A stretch of DNA of 64,000 bases from Ryuthela nishihirai (GCA_038380435.1 JAWZYU010000010.1:42256135-42320134); one strand, 5' to 3'. Positions 21,417 to 32,973 are shown, counted from the first letter of the stretch. Made by a program: numbers and translations. The notes: generated by a model not told the origin, from the letters alone.

Positions 21417-21619
21417 TCATGCAGCCGTGGGCTATGGAGGTCCAACCAGACTGTGTAATTTTTCTCTCCAGACGTGTCTGTTCTGAGCAACTGCTGCTAC
21501 ATTTGTCCATTCTAGGCCAATTGTAGAAAGGTCCTGTTTGACACTGTCTGCCCATCGCATCCTAGCGCTGCCCTTTTTTCTGATACCCTTAGTCACACTG
21601 TTTATAATCCTCTTTGCCA

Positions 21620-22008
21620 GGGGCGGGGGTGGCTCAGTCGGTAGCGCGCCAGGCTCGTAATCTGTAGTTCCCAGGTTCGAGTCCCAGCTGGGTCAGCGTT
21701 GAGATTTATCTCCGCAAAATTCCCCGCCCTGCCCACGGTCAGTAGGGGACACCGATGGGCTTGGAAAGGCCGCCGTCCGTCGGATGGGACGTTAAGCCGT
21801 GGCCCCGTGTGCGGGAGAGCCATACCCTGTGCACGCTAAAGAACACGCTGGATGGCCTTGACGGGAGGCTACCATCTGTCTCCCAACAGCTCTTCCAGTG
21901 GGTCCCCTCCCCCAACCTTCTCTGAGCCTTCGGGGTCCATGTGACCTGGCCATTTAGCCCACGGTGTGCAAAAAAGTGCCGCTCAGAGGTAAAACAACCC
22001 AACCCAAC
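21620..22008 (+). repeat. SINE-A, full length, inside LINE-A copy 2
   Basis: Young copy with 11-bp TSD CCTCTTTGCCA (21,609-21,619 and 22,009-22,019). The target is LINE-A sequence, so this insertion post-dates it. The tail has three AACCC-type units. Confidence 0.95.
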
Positions 22009-22612
22009 CCTCTTTGCCAATCTGCAGCTATGTATACTTGCAACATGGTCAAACAAACGGAGTCTCTCTCTGCACAATATGCTGCTCAAAGGAGATTGAT
22101 GACACCTTCTTCTAACCTCATCATTACTTTCAAAGTCGAACCACCTAATGTCCAAGACACTGCATAATCATCTAGAATCAAAGGCATCAAGTTTTCTGTT
22201 ATCCTGCTTACAAAGGGTCCATGTTTCGCTACCATAACTAACCTTAGAAAGAACCAAATTATTATACAGCTTAATTTTAGTCTTTAGGTTTACACGCCTA
22301 TTTTTCCACACTCTCCATAGATTCTTAACAGTTCCAGCGGTCTCATGACGCATATCACCATTATCTGTTACATAGCCTCCAAGATAATTAAACTGAGACG
22401 TTTTCTCAAGAGTGCAGCCATTCAAAGCAACTGAAGCACTATCTGTCTGACCAATTTTCATCACTTTAGTTTTTTCTCTGTTTATCACCAAACCTACTCT
22501 CTTACCATTCTCATGAACAGCCCTAATGAAAGAATTTATCTCATCAACATCATTAGCCAACAGGGCCAAATCATCTGCATAATCTAAATCAGAAATTTTG
22601 AAATCTCTAGAG

Positions 22613-22806
22613 CAGTGGTTCTCTAGAGCCTGGAAACGTGTATGTAACAGGCGTACTCCTTGTAAAAATAGATAAAACTATAGTTATTGCATAACAATGG
22701 GAATAAAATAAAACATATATATATGTAACATATATCTAGTGACTTCTGAGCTCTCGCGGCGTACCCCAAAAAATTTTACAGCGTACCCCACATTGAGAAA
22801 CCCCTA
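22613..22806. mobile_element. hAT-like MITE inside LINE-A copy 2
   Basis: Begins CAGTGGTTCTC and ends GAGAAACCCCTA, so the ends are imperfectly inverted. An 8-bp duplication CTCTAGAG/CTCTAGAT flanks it (22,605-22,612 and 22,807-22,814). Removing it restores the LINE reading order. The interior shares GTACCCC-rich ends and ATAACAATGGGAATAAAA with the copy at 5,493. Confidence 0.9.
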
Positions 22807-23544
22807 CTCTAGATCATTTAAAGCCAAAATCTTTCCCTTGCAAAGAATTTCGCATAATATAATCAATAACCAAACAAAAAAGAAAAGAAAAAAATGCACC
22901 CTTGTCTAACTCCATTAGCAATGCTAAAAAATCGCTTAAAGAAATACCAACTCTCACAGACGACTCAGTGTTATTATAGAGAGCTTTCATTACACTAACT
23001 AACTTATCAGGTATTCCATATAATCTATCAATCAACCACAAATTATGTCGATCAACAGAACCATTATTGCAAACAATGGGAGTACAAATAATCACATTAT
23101 TTAGAACTTCTCTGAAATGCTCAGCCCACCTAACCATCACGGAAACCTCACCTTCAACCATCTTACCATGCTTATTTCTTAATCCCTGTGTAGCTGTCTG
23201 TTTCTTCCGGCATAAAACATTAATAATCTGGTACAACCCCTTGCTGTTGTGCGGTGTCACTGCTTCCTCAGCTTTGTCAGTCAAGTTATCAAGCCAAAGA
23301 TTCTTATCAGCTGGTTAAATGATCCTTTACACGTTTATTAAGTTCGTTGTAATGCCTTCCGTTGGGACTAGCAGAGTGTTGATTCATATTAATCCTGCAC
23401 TTCCTTCTTTCAGAAATAAGTTCCATAGCCTTATCACTCAAATAATTTTGTTTCCTATGTTCCCTTTCACCCAAAAGAGTATTGTTAATTGCAAGAAAAG
23501 CCTGTGTAAACTGATCCCATTCTTCTCAACTTCAGCAGTAACCC

Positions 23545-24371
23545 AACCATTCCGGTCGGAAACGCTGGCTGCATGAAAGAAACTTATGACAACCTAAAAC
23601 AGCCGTTGAAATGTCTTCGATACAGCAAGTATGGCTGGCATCTCTGTTGTGACTTGAAGATAGTGACTCTGTTGATGGGTCAGCAGCTGGGATATACGAA
23701 GTACTACTGTTTCTTATGTGAATGGGACAGCCGAGCAAAAAATTTTCCACTACGTAAAGAGAAACTGGCCTCAGAGGAAATCTCTGAAGGTCGGAGAGAA
23801 GAATGTGTAACACCCAGCACTGGCAGAAACGCACAAAATCCTGCTACCGTACCTACCTACACATGAAGCTCGGTGTTATAAAAAGCTTCGTAAAAGCCAG
23901 GGACCGGACTGCATCAGCTTTCAAATACTTGGCTGGCAAATGTTTGAAGAAATTTTTGTGGGTCCTCAAATCTGCGAGCTGTTGAGACCAGATAGATGTT
24001 CGCAACCTGCTTAAGGGTGACGAGAAAAAAGGCTTGGGACGCGTTTCGTCTGGTGTCAACCAAATTCCTCGGGAATGTCAGGGCAGACAACTACAAGAAA
24101 CTGGTTAAGGACATGTTGTCTCTGTATCACAGACTTGGCCGCAATATATCCTTACAGATCCACTTTCTCCATTCCCACTTAGATTTCTTCCCCGACAACT
24201 GGGGCATGGTAGTGATGAGCATGGTGAACGTTTTCACTAAGACATTGCGACGATAGAGAAACGACACCATGGAAACTGATCCACTTCAATGTTGGCTAAC
24301 TACTCTTGGGTGTTCGCCAGAGATGATCTTGAGCAGCTGTATAAGCGACAGGCAAAGCGACGTCGGAAGTA
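23545..24371 (+). pseudogene. relic of a repeat-associated ORF of unknown class
   Basis: A decayed reading frame assembled from several frames: KYGWHLCCDLKIVTLLMGQQ, LGYTKYYCFLCEWDSRAK, then HMKLGVIKSFVKARDR, FLGNVRADNYKKLVKDML, ISLQIHFLHSHLDFFPDNWG, DEHGERFH, ANYSWVFARDDLEQLYKRQA and a C-terminal KRRRK stop. I recognise this order from repeated, function-unassigned proteins in several invertebrate genomes. Stops and frameshifts are visible, for example a TAA in the DEHGERFH region and one near YHGN. It sits between LINE-A copies 2 and 3. The class (DNA element gene or domesticated relative) is not settled. Confidence 0.75.
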
Positions 24372-24650
24372 GAAACGGAGTTTTACCGATACGTGTCATA
24401 TGTACGTTTTATTCTATTATATAAGAAACTATTGCGGATTTCTCAGAAATCGCAGCTTTATCGTACTTTTATCTCAGAGGCATTATCTTTATGAAAAAAT
24501 GTTGCCCAGTGTCATTTTATGAATAATTTCATCAGGGATGCAGTTATCTAAGACCTATATGTCCTGTAACTTCAAGACTATTTAAATTTTTCACAGTTAT
24601 CTTCCGTTGTATATCTACTTACAACGTTGTACATCACTATACAAACATTA

Positions 24651-25600
24651 GCATTACTTCTGGTGTTCGACAAGGGTGCATTTTGTCTCCTTTTCTCTTT
24701 AGTTTGGTTGTTGATTATGTTATGCAAAATTCACTTCAAGGGAAAGCTTTTGGCCTTAAATGGGCTGGAGATACGAAAATTTCTGATTTAGATTATGCTG
24801 ATGATTTAGCCCTTTTGGCAAATGATGTTGATGAGATGAACTCTTTCATTCGAACTGTTGATGAGACTGGTAGTACAGTAGGTTTGGTTATAAACAGAGA
24901 GAAAACTAAAGTGATGAAAATTGGTCAGGCAGGTTGTGATTCAGTTAATCTGAATGGTTGCAGTCTTGAGCAGGTGTCACAGTTTAATTACCTTGGGAGC
25001 TGCGTAACTGATACTGGTGATGTGCGGCATGAGATTAACAGACGAATAGGTATTGCTGCCGGGACTTTTAAGAATCTATGGAGATTGTGGAGAAATAGGC
25101 GTATACACCTAAAGACTAAAATTAGACTGTATAATAGTTTGATTCTTTCTAGGGTTAGTTATGGTAGTGAAACTTGGACACTTTGTAAACAAGATAACAG
25201 GAAACTAGATGCTTTTGATTCCAGATGCTTACGCAGTATCTTGGGTATTAGGTGGTTTAACTTTGTAACTAATGATGAGGTTAGGCAAAGGAGTCTGCAA
25301 CCTCCTTTAAGCAGCATATTGTGCAGAGAGAGACTCCGCTGGTTTGGCCATGTTGCCCGTATGGATAATTATAGATTGGCGAATAGGGTTATGAACAGTG
25401 TGCCTAGAGGCCTCAGAAGGAGGGGGAGACCTAGGATGCGGTGGGCAGACAATGTCAAACAGGACCTTGTTAGAATTGGTGTACAGTGGCCGGATGCAGC
25501 AGATGTAGCTCAGGACAGATATGCTTGGAGAATTAAACTGCGCGGTCTGGTTGGACCTCCGTAGCCCATGGCTGCTTGAGGATGATGATGATGATGATGA
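24651..25600 (+). pseudogene. LINE-A reverse transcriptase, 5'-truncated copy 3
   Basis: The cleanest reverse transcriptase 3' half in the window. The frame is open from 24,683 to 25,564 (293 residues) and starts mid-domain at SGVRQGCILSPFLFSLVV, followed by DLDYADDLALLANDVDEM (catalytic YADD), INREKTKVMKIGQ, FNYLGSCVTDTGDVRHEINR and the C-terminal RERLRWFGHVARM and RRRGRPRMRWADNVKQDL. After the stop there is a short 3' UTR and (GAT)n. The 11-bp TSD TACAAACATTA (24,640-24,650 and 25,601-25,611) marks a recent insertion. It cannot act alone: endonuclease and first RT motifs are missing. Apart from truncation no disabling change was seen. Confidence 0.95.
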
Positions 25601-26212
25601 TACAAACATTACTCTCTATGTCAAAATTAATTTTCCTTTCTATCTGATGATCATTCTAAATATTAAATTTAGTCATTTTAGTAAGCTTAAAATTATTATT
25701 TTCATTATCCTCAGAGTTATATTTATCTTCTAGATGAAATTCGCTCTCTACATTAAAGAGCTCCTTTTTTTCTGATCTTGGTTTTCAGAAATGTCATTAT
25801 ATTCTGTACATAGATTATCCTGATTATTAGTTGCCATTTCTTCTACTTTAAAATAATAACTACTTTTACAAAAATGTCTTTTTTTTATCATGAACTATAT
25901 GTGAAGCTCACTAACTCTATATAAAGCTTACTTTCGTCACAATTATTTTCATCTGAATGAAGTTGTGGAATTATGGAGTAATCATTAATTACTGCATAAC
26001 AAAAATCGCTCTCAAACAGATTTAAGCTTACTTCTCCAATCTTTTCAATTTTATCATCCCTAATTTTGTCATCATTATTTCAGAGATTATTATTTATCTT
26101 GCTATCAATGATCTCTTTAACAGACCTTTTCTTATCAAGTACTTTCATATTATTTCATCCTTATTATTTATATTAATTCTATGATCATCACTATATCTTA
26201 CACAGGTGAGGC

Positions 26213-26602
26213 GGAAGGGGGGGGGGACTCAGTCGGTAGCGCGCCAGGTTCGTAATCTGTAGTTCTCAGATTCGAGTCCCAGCTGGGTCAGCGTTGAGAT
26301 TTATCTCCGCAAAATTCCCCGCTCTGCCTACTGTCAGTAGGGAACATCGATAGGCTTGGAAAGGCCGCCGTCCGTCGGATGGGACGTTAAGCCGGGGTCC
26401 CGTGTGCGGGAGAGCCATACCCTGTGCACGTACAAGAACATGCTGGATGGCCTTGACAGGAGGCTACCATCTGTCTACCAACAGCTGTTCCAGTGGGTTC
26501 CCAGCTCCAACCTTCTCTGAGCCTTCGGGGTCCTTGTGACCTGGCCATTTAGACCATGGTGTGCAAAAGAGTGCCGCTCAGAGGTAAAACAACCCAACCC
26601 AA
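26213..26602 (+). repeat. SINE-A, full length
   Basis: G-run start, A box GACTCAGTCGG, B box degraded to GATTCGAGTCC, and a tail with AACCCAACCC. A second, headless copy follows directly. Confidence 0.93.
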
Positions 26603-26607
26603 CCCTC

Positions 26608-26890
26608 ACCCTGCTTTCAGTTAGTAGGGGATACCGATGGGGTTAGAAAGGCCACCGTCCGTCGGATGGAACGTTAAGCCATGACCTCTTGCACCAGAAA
26701 ACCATACCCTGTGCATGTTAAAGAACACCCTGGATGGCCTTGACGAGAGGCTACCATCTACCTCCTAACAGCTGTCCAGGGGTCCCCCTCAACTTTTTCT
26801 GAGCCTTCGGGGACATTGTGACCCGGTCATTTAGCCCATTGTGTGCAAAAAAAAGTGCCACTCAGGAGTAAAAACAACCCAACTCAATCA
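26608..26890 (+). repeat. SINE-A, headless, older
   Basis: Starts ACCCTGCTTTCAGTTAGTAG and ends AACAACCCAACTC. More diverged than its neighbour, so the two are not a tandem duplication. Confidence 0.9.
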
Positions 26891-28455
26891 CATTTCGAAA
26901 TTCGTATGAGCTATTTCCCTGTATTTTAATGAGATACCCTTAATTATTCTTGGTAATACACTCCTGTGCAATGTCTCGTAGGTAATCGCAATCACTTAAG
27001 ATGGTGTTCGTATCAGTCACAAGTCTTAATTCAAGCACTCCACTACTGCACACATCAGATCAGTTGTCATTTGTCAAATTTCTCTTTCGTTTTCTGTAGA
27101 TTTTAATTTAGGAGTTAGAAACGTTGTTGGGGCCATTCTACTTTTTTTCCAAATGCCGAAAAAAAGGAGATCTCACCCAAACTCTTTAAGTGCGTCGCCT
27201 TCAGATTTGATCGCTTTACAATGCTCATCTATGACTCAGAATCTATTATTGCCTCCCCTCTTGTTCCTGAAATTCAATTTTAACTTTTTTCGATTCATCC
27301 TTAGAACTCTCAGAAATATTTCCCTTAGAGTTTTCTTTTGTAAAGTTTTCTTTGAGGGGGATCCCTGGACAGCTGTTAGGTAGCTAGATTCTGAGCCATA
27401 GATGAGCATTTGTAATGCGACCAAAGTTTTAGAAATATTATCACCAACCTTCAGAATCCGTACCGAATAATTATCCACAGCTCTCCTATAACTTTTAACT
27501 ACATCCATCATTTTACTTGTATTAAGCATATGCGTGAAACTTCACTAGAAACTTCTTTTTTACATGTGGTCTTACCATTATCATCATTCTTACCAATCTT
27601 TTGAAATTTACCAGATTTTCATATAATTATATCATTCATTTCCCTGTTATTTTGTACTTGATTGCATTCGCTACTGCCTAAGTTATTAACGTGAGGAATT
27701 TAAATACTGTCTATAGTATTATCATGTAGCGTTTTCTTTCTTTTTTTTTTTTGGATTTATTGAACACTCTAACTTTCTTTGGCTTGCAGTTATTCTTCCC
27801 ATAATTATTCTTACAAATCTCACTAAACATTTTGCTTTCATTACGCTTGCAAATTACCTGATTACTCTCGTCACGAGAGACCTAGCATTTATCTCATGAA
27901 ACTTATCCAATATAATTAGATTATCATAGTAATCACTTACACCGCTAATTCTTGTTCTTCCTGACAACTACCTTGGATTACTTTCATATATATTTTTGAA
28001 ATTCCTTTCATACCTTACCCTTCTCTGTTCCTCTAACTGTGTTTCTAATTCCCTAAGTATATTTTCCCTTTCTTTAGCTCTATTCTCTCTTTCCTCCAGT
28101 TTCTTTTCTCCTTCGTTTTCTGTTTTGACTATTCCCAATCCATCTCTTTCCTTAGTTCTTCTCTTTCCATCTCCCTTATCTTTCCTTCTATCCTTTTCCC
28201 TTCCAATTTCCCTTATCTTCTCTTCCATCCTTTTACTTTCTAATCTTTCTAATCTTCTCTTTACATCCCTTTCCTTTCCAATCTCCCTAATCTTCTCTTC
28301 TCTTTCTATCCTTTGCCTTTCTCTCTCCCATCTCTCAGGGCCTCTGCACCCTGGAACCCAGGGCGATTCTGCTGCTCAACCATCATCTGAACCAATCCAA
28401 ACGAGAATAATCCGTTTCTTTCGACAGCGTGTGTTTTATTTATTTACTGTAAAAG

Positions 28456-28826
28456 TTAGATCAGATTGTTCACCTGTGAGCAGTTTTTTTTTGCCACAAT
28501 GGGAAAATATCCAGGTCACAAGGACCCCAAGGGTTAAGAGATGGTTGGGGAAGGAGATCCACTGCAACTGTTGGGAAACAGATAGAATCTTCCCGTCAAG
28601 TCTATCCAGAGTGGTCTTTAACTTTTAACTTGCATAGGGTATGGGTCTCCAGTAAACTGGGCCACGACTTAACATCTCTTCCGATGGACGACGCTTTTAG
28701 AAGTCCATCGGTATCTCCATTCTGACCGTAGATAAATATCAACTCTGGCAGAGTGAGATTCAAATCTTGGAATTATAGAGATTATGAGTCTTTGCTGAGC
28801 ACCGATTGAGCCAACCCTCGCCCCTA
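28456..28826 (-). repeat. SINE-A, diverged full-length
   Basis: Tail TTCACCTGTGAGCAG, internal CTTAACATCTCTTCCG, head with inverse B box weakened (GAGATTCAAATCTTGG) and GAGCCAACCCTCGCCCC at its start. Confidence 0.85.
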
Positions 28827-29551
28827 AATGTTAGATATAACGCAAAACATTCGCTCTCTTCCCCTCTGTCTCTGCGATCACCACACAAATAAGAGAAAAC
28901 CTTACTGTACATCGCCTGAAACTGCTGCCAATGAAATCCTTCACATTTTTTCTCTAAGAAAATGAGAACTTACGCAGAAACTTTGCAAACTTTATGCTAC
29001 CTTCCTCTGCATTTACAGGAATTAAATATATATTTCGATATCTATTATCTAAATGTTTGTCTGGATTTTTGATAAATCGCGAATCTTTCATTTTTGTGAC
29101 AGTTATCTTTCTTAAAAGGGGAAACGTGGTCTTCCCAACACAAAGAAAAGGCATTATCTAAAAGAAACCCGTCCAACCTAAATTTGAGTCACTAGGAAAA
29201 AAGAATTATATTCTTAAAGAGCCGCAGGAAAAATTCTCTACTTAAAAATGAATTAGTAATGTTTTGGAAATAAACTATAGTTTTAAGGAATAAAGAAAAT
29301 ATCTTGATTAAAAATCATACCTTTTTAATAAGTACTATAAATTGCCAAAATCGTTTGGTTATTTATTCGCCTAAAAATACTTGGTCAAAACAAATGGAAA
29401 AAATAAGACAGATTCAGTGTATTGATTATTTGTTTTATTAGTTCTTCTACAATGAGCCTCTGTTTGGATGGGCCTGATTAAAAGCTTTACTTTCGTTTCT
29501 CATAGAAACACGACCCAAGGACACATCCACTGGATTAGTAATGTCTATGAA
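28827..29551. other. no gene seen
   Basis: AT-rich, nothing recognised. Confidence 0.5.
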
Positions 29552-29745
29552 GCCGTTCCATGGCCGAGTGGTTAGCGCGCTTGGCTACTGATCTGAGGGA
29601 CCTGGGTTCGAACCCCGGGTAAGGCATGGATGTATGTGTCGTTTTTCTGCTGAGGTCCTGCCATCCTCTCAGACTTTCTACTGTGGCATATAAACTGACA
29701 GGCTTCTGTCAGACCTCTGTGGCAAGCAGCTGCTTGATGGGTATA
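29552..29745 (+). repeat. SINE-B
   Basis: Head GCCGTTCCATGGCCGAGTGG, both 3' inverted repeats; the tail is shortened after TGCTTGATGGGTAT. No TSD seen. Confidence 0.93.
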
Positions 29746-29799
29746 ACAACTGAAACAAATGCTGTTATATATATGTAAAACTATATTTCAAACATTCAT

Positions 29800-29960
29800 C
29801 GTGGGGAATGATAGTTGTTAGAAGATAGATCGAAGCCTCGCGCCAAGGCTTCATTCCACTCTTTTTAATTTATGCGCAAGGATTATTACACGGAGCCACG
29901 CTTTAAAGTGACATCGGACCGACGACGGAATTTTCAAACCCATCGGCCAGCTGGAAGAGA
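29800..29960 (-). repeat. SINE-A, very diverged fragment
   Basis: Only recognisable through the order AGATAGATCGAAGCCTC, CAAGGCTTCATTCC, GGAGCCACGCTTTAAAG and AACCCATCGGCC. Confidence 0.6.
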
Positions 29961-31008
29961 GGAGAGGTTTCTATGTTCTGATTCAAAATAAAAAGGTGAA
30001 GTGTTTAAATTTTTAAGGAGGTAAAATGAGTAATGAATTGATAAATTCATAACTCTGCATCTACCTAGTCCTCGGCGATCTACCAGAGCTATAACTTGCA
30101 ATTACACTGCAACGAACACTCGGTCGTTACACGGTTCCAATATTATGACCATGAGCTTGCCGAAAGTGATGGAACAATTCATTATACGTATTTCCATAAC
30201 AAATGCACATTTCTTGTGCAAAATTTGAAAGAAATGTTGTGGTTTTCGGAAAAAATATCAGAAAAAAAAATGTGATTTCTATAATAATGTTTCTCTCTGC
30301 AACTTGTTAGAAACACATTGTTCTTTTTAAGAATTTTTTTCTACTTCTTGGGGTCCCAAATCCCTTCATTCGCTACACCCCCTCACCCTTGCGATGCTCT
30401 ATTGGCCAATACAGTTGATTTTCAAAGGCAGTCTAACATATTATGAATTAATCGGATGGAATCTTAGCGGGAGTTCAAAAAATAGTATTTACAATTATAA
30501 TTTTAAAATAATTTATTACAAAAGTTTTAATAAAAACATTTATATAAACTAAAGTCAACCAACACAAATCTTCATCAGTATAAAAATAAACCTTCAGAAG
30601 AACAAAGCACCTTTTTTAGTATTCCTACAAAGAGATGTTTCCTCTATAATGACTATACTACCTCTGTTCAAAACATAAAATAAGGCTTTTTACAACAGTT
30701 GATAAGTGGCACAATCATATTTGTGAACAAACCTGCAATCTATTGAGAATAACCTTACCAATTCCTAAACAAACTGAATATAACTATGCATCAAATGATG
30801 AACTCTTCGTACAGAAAAGTCGAGATCAGCTCTGCTTGTTCAACTAACATAAAACCTCCTCAGCCACATATTTAAGTGTCCTAAGCATGCTTCTTTTTCT
30901 TGCCAGTCCGCTAACAGGATCAACACTAATAAACTTATTTAACTACCCTCGAACACACCAATAAAAATGTTTCTGCTTTGCACTATACCGCACAGACTAA
31001 AACAAACT
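29961..31008. other. no gene seen
   Basis: AT-rich, including poly-A/T-rich stretches. No exon or repeat recognised. Confidence 0.5.
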
Positions 31009-31009
31009 A

Positions 31010-31379
31010 GGGGCGGGGGTGGCTCAGTCGGTATCGCGCCAGGCTCGTAATCTGTAGTCCCAGCTGGGTCAGCGTTGAGATTTATCTCCGCAAAACTCCC
31101 CGCCCTACCCACGGTCAGTAGGGGACACCGATGGGCTTGGAAAGGTCGCCGTCCGTCGGATGGGACGTTAAGCCGCGTCCCGTGTGCGGGAGAGCCATAC
31201 CCTGTCACGTTAAAGAACACGCTGGATGGCCTTGACGGGAGGCTACCATCTGTCTCCCAACATCTGTTCCAGTGGGTCCCCTCCCCCAACCTTTTCCGAG
31301 CCTTCGGGGTCCTTGTGACCTGGCTATTCAACCCATGGTATGCAAATAAAGTGCCGCTCAGAGGTAAAAACAACCCAAC
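31010..31379 (+). repeat. SINE-A with head deletion
   Basis: Head GGGGCGGGGGTGGCTCAG is present, but bases between the anticodon arm and B box are lost (CTGTAGTCCCAGCTGGG), so the B box is gone. An imperfect TSD CTAAAACAAACTA / CTAAAACAACTA flanks it. Confidence 0.9.
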
Positions 31380-31724
31380 CTAAAACAACTATGTTTTTCT
31401 TCACACTCTAATTTCTCTTAATTACAACATTTGGCGATCGTGGCAAAGAGAGCTGATTTAGTGTAAGCCACGAGAACGCATTGTGGAAAGTTTATCTACT
31501 TATCACCTTGAAAATGAACTGAATGACGTCAACTAGTAAATGTCATGGTAAATGTTCTGAATAAAAGTAAAACAAGTACGGTAAAAAGTTCTATTCATAG
31601 TGCAATTCTTTGAAAGGTTTTTTTTGTGATAGATATTTGTATAGCTATTTTTAATTATATTTTGTGGTAGATTTTGGTGTTACATTGCATAAATTTTTAT
31701 ATTAATTTAAAGTTATATAAATAA
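31380..31724. other. no gene seen
   Basis: AT-rich, nothing recognised. Confidence 0.45.
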
Positions 31725-31803
31725 AAAAAATAAATACCCCCTCAAGCAGCTGCTTGCCACAAAGGTCTGACAGGAGCCTGTCAGTTTATATGCCACAGTA
31801 GGT
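31725..31803 (-). repeat. SINE-B 3' fragment
   Basis: Tail plus both 3' inverted repeats, stopping at ATGCCACAGTA. Adjacent to the apparent 5' side of LINE-B. Confidence 0.9.
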
Positions 31804-32049
31804 TTGAAAAAATTTCGGAGGTATTTTAAAATTGAAGAAACATTTGGGATTTTAACTTATTCTGGAGTATTGTTCAATGGTACTTGTTCGTTTGAAGTAG
31901 ATTCTTAAGGCTGACGTCGCACAGTTTTATTAATAGTTGATGGAAGAGTATTATAGTGACTGTGGTGAAGTGATTTTGGATCATACGGAACTTTTGCGTT
32001 GCTGTGTATGACAAACCAAATTTCATTTCTATTGTCTGGAAATTACGAA

Positions 32050-32895
32050 TGATTAATCTGAGAAAAATGTCCGCGGAAAGAAAAAGTAAGATGAAATGTA
32101 AAGGTCGCAAATCTGAAAAGGGTAAATTAGACTCACAGTTGATGGAGCAACCCCGAGCACAAATAGATCGTAGTGGAAACGGCGATAAAAATAGTACAGG
32201 TTATTGAAAAAACAATGGATCAGCATTTTCAGATACTGAGAAATGATTTAATGGCAGAGAACTCGAAATTCAGAGACGATATTAAGAAGGAGATGGATGA
32301 GTTTCGAAAGAGTATAAATTTTTGCTCTAATAAATTTGATAAATATATCGCAATAAAAAAGGAAATGTTGAAAAGCGTTAAAGAAATTCAGACTCAAAAT
32401 AAAAATTTTAATGAACAAAATGAGTTCTTCCAAACGCAGCTAAAAAACTTAAAATCGAAACTAAATAAATTAGTACAATATACCAGAAATGCAAACATAG
32501 AATTATAGGTATTCCAGAAAGCAGACAAGAAAATATTTCAGAAATCATGGATAAATTGTCAAATGTGCTAAGCATAGACAAACACGACAGGAATGTTCAA
32601 GCAGCGTATTGAATTCCCACAAGAAACAGAAATAGAATTAGATCAATAGTTGTCCAGTTTGGATCGAGAAAAATAAAGGAAACATGGGTTAAAAAATGGA
32701 AAAATCAAAAAAGATTTAAGGCCGACGGAAATAAATGGGGATTTTCAGGAAAGTAAAATATACATTACAGAGAATAAACAGTTGCTATACGAAGTAAAAG
32801 CAAAGCAAAGACAAAAGGGCTACAAATTTGCGTGGTCTATGAGAGATGCGAAAATCTATGTCAGAAAGGATGAACATGCAGATGTTGAAAATTAA
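32050..32895 (+). pseudogene. LINE-B ORF1, coiled coil plus FP25K-like domain
   Basis: Nucleic-acid-binding ORF1 of a second LINE. The N-terminus is Lys/Arg-rich (NLRKMSAERKSKMKCKGRKS). A frameshift near 32,190 leads to a long charged helix typical of a trimerising coiled coil (FRDDIKKEMDEFRKS to QTQLKNLKSKLNKL, about 32,270-32,480). Then follow, with further shifts, GIPESRQENISEIMDKLS, IPTRNRNRIRSIVVQFGS, IYITENKQLLYEVKAK and GYKFAWSMRDAKIYVRKDE. I recognise that order from ORF1 proteins of insect LINEs that carry a domain related to baculovirus FP25K. Stops at about 32,506 and 32,612 break it. Confidence 0.75.
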
Positions 32896-32896
32896 A

Positions 32897-32973
32897 AAAA
32901 AAATAAATAAATAAATACCCCCTCAAGCAGTTGCTTGCCACAGAGGTTTGACAGGAGCCTGTCAGTTTATATG
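32897..32973 (-). repeat. SINE-B 3' fragment between LINE-B ORFs
   Basis: AAATAAATACCCCCTCAAGC to CTGTCAGTTTATAT, 5'-truncated at almost the same place as the fragment at 31,725. Confidence 0.9.

Larger units (their letters stand above)
21417..23541 (-). pseudogene. LINE-A copy 2, decayed, with internal deletion
   Basis: On the minus strand, from the 5' side: a connector region (AEEAVTPHNSKGLYQIINVL, MVRWAEHFREVLNNVI), then an abrupt jump from PIVCNNGS to VDRHNLWLID. Compared with the 38.7-kb copy, about 0.5 kb with the first RT motifs is deleted. Then follow RT pieces (MRNSLQGKDFGFK, INREKTKVMKIGQT, QFNYLGGYVTDNGDMRHE) and the C-terminal RLRLFDHVASI. Multiple stops. The element is interrupted by a SINE-A (21,620-22,008) and a hAT-like element (22,613-22,806). 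The 3' end is near CATGCAGCCGTGGGC at 21,417. Confidence 0.9.
25612..28350 (-). pseudogene. decayed coding-like region with coiled coil, unknown
   Basis: Read on the minus strand, broken frames appear from high to low coordinate. First is a Lys/Glu/Arg-rich coiled coil (28,330-27,970; EEKIREIGREKDRRKDKGD, ERENILRELETQLEEQRR). Then RTRISGVSDYYDNLIILDKF (about 27,900-27,960), SGVLELRLVTDTNTILSDC (26,960-27,060), and beyond an inserted pair of SINE-As ESDFCYAVINDYSIIPQL (25,960-26,020). The composition looks like an old protein-coding sequence, perhaps a LINE ORF1, but I could not assign it. Confidence 0.45.

Noticed and set aside
28000..28330. Plus-strand Ser/Leu/Phe-rich protein
   Set aside because: Antisense to a Lys/Glu/Arg-rich coiled-coil sequence in a pyrimidine-rich tract; composition artefact.
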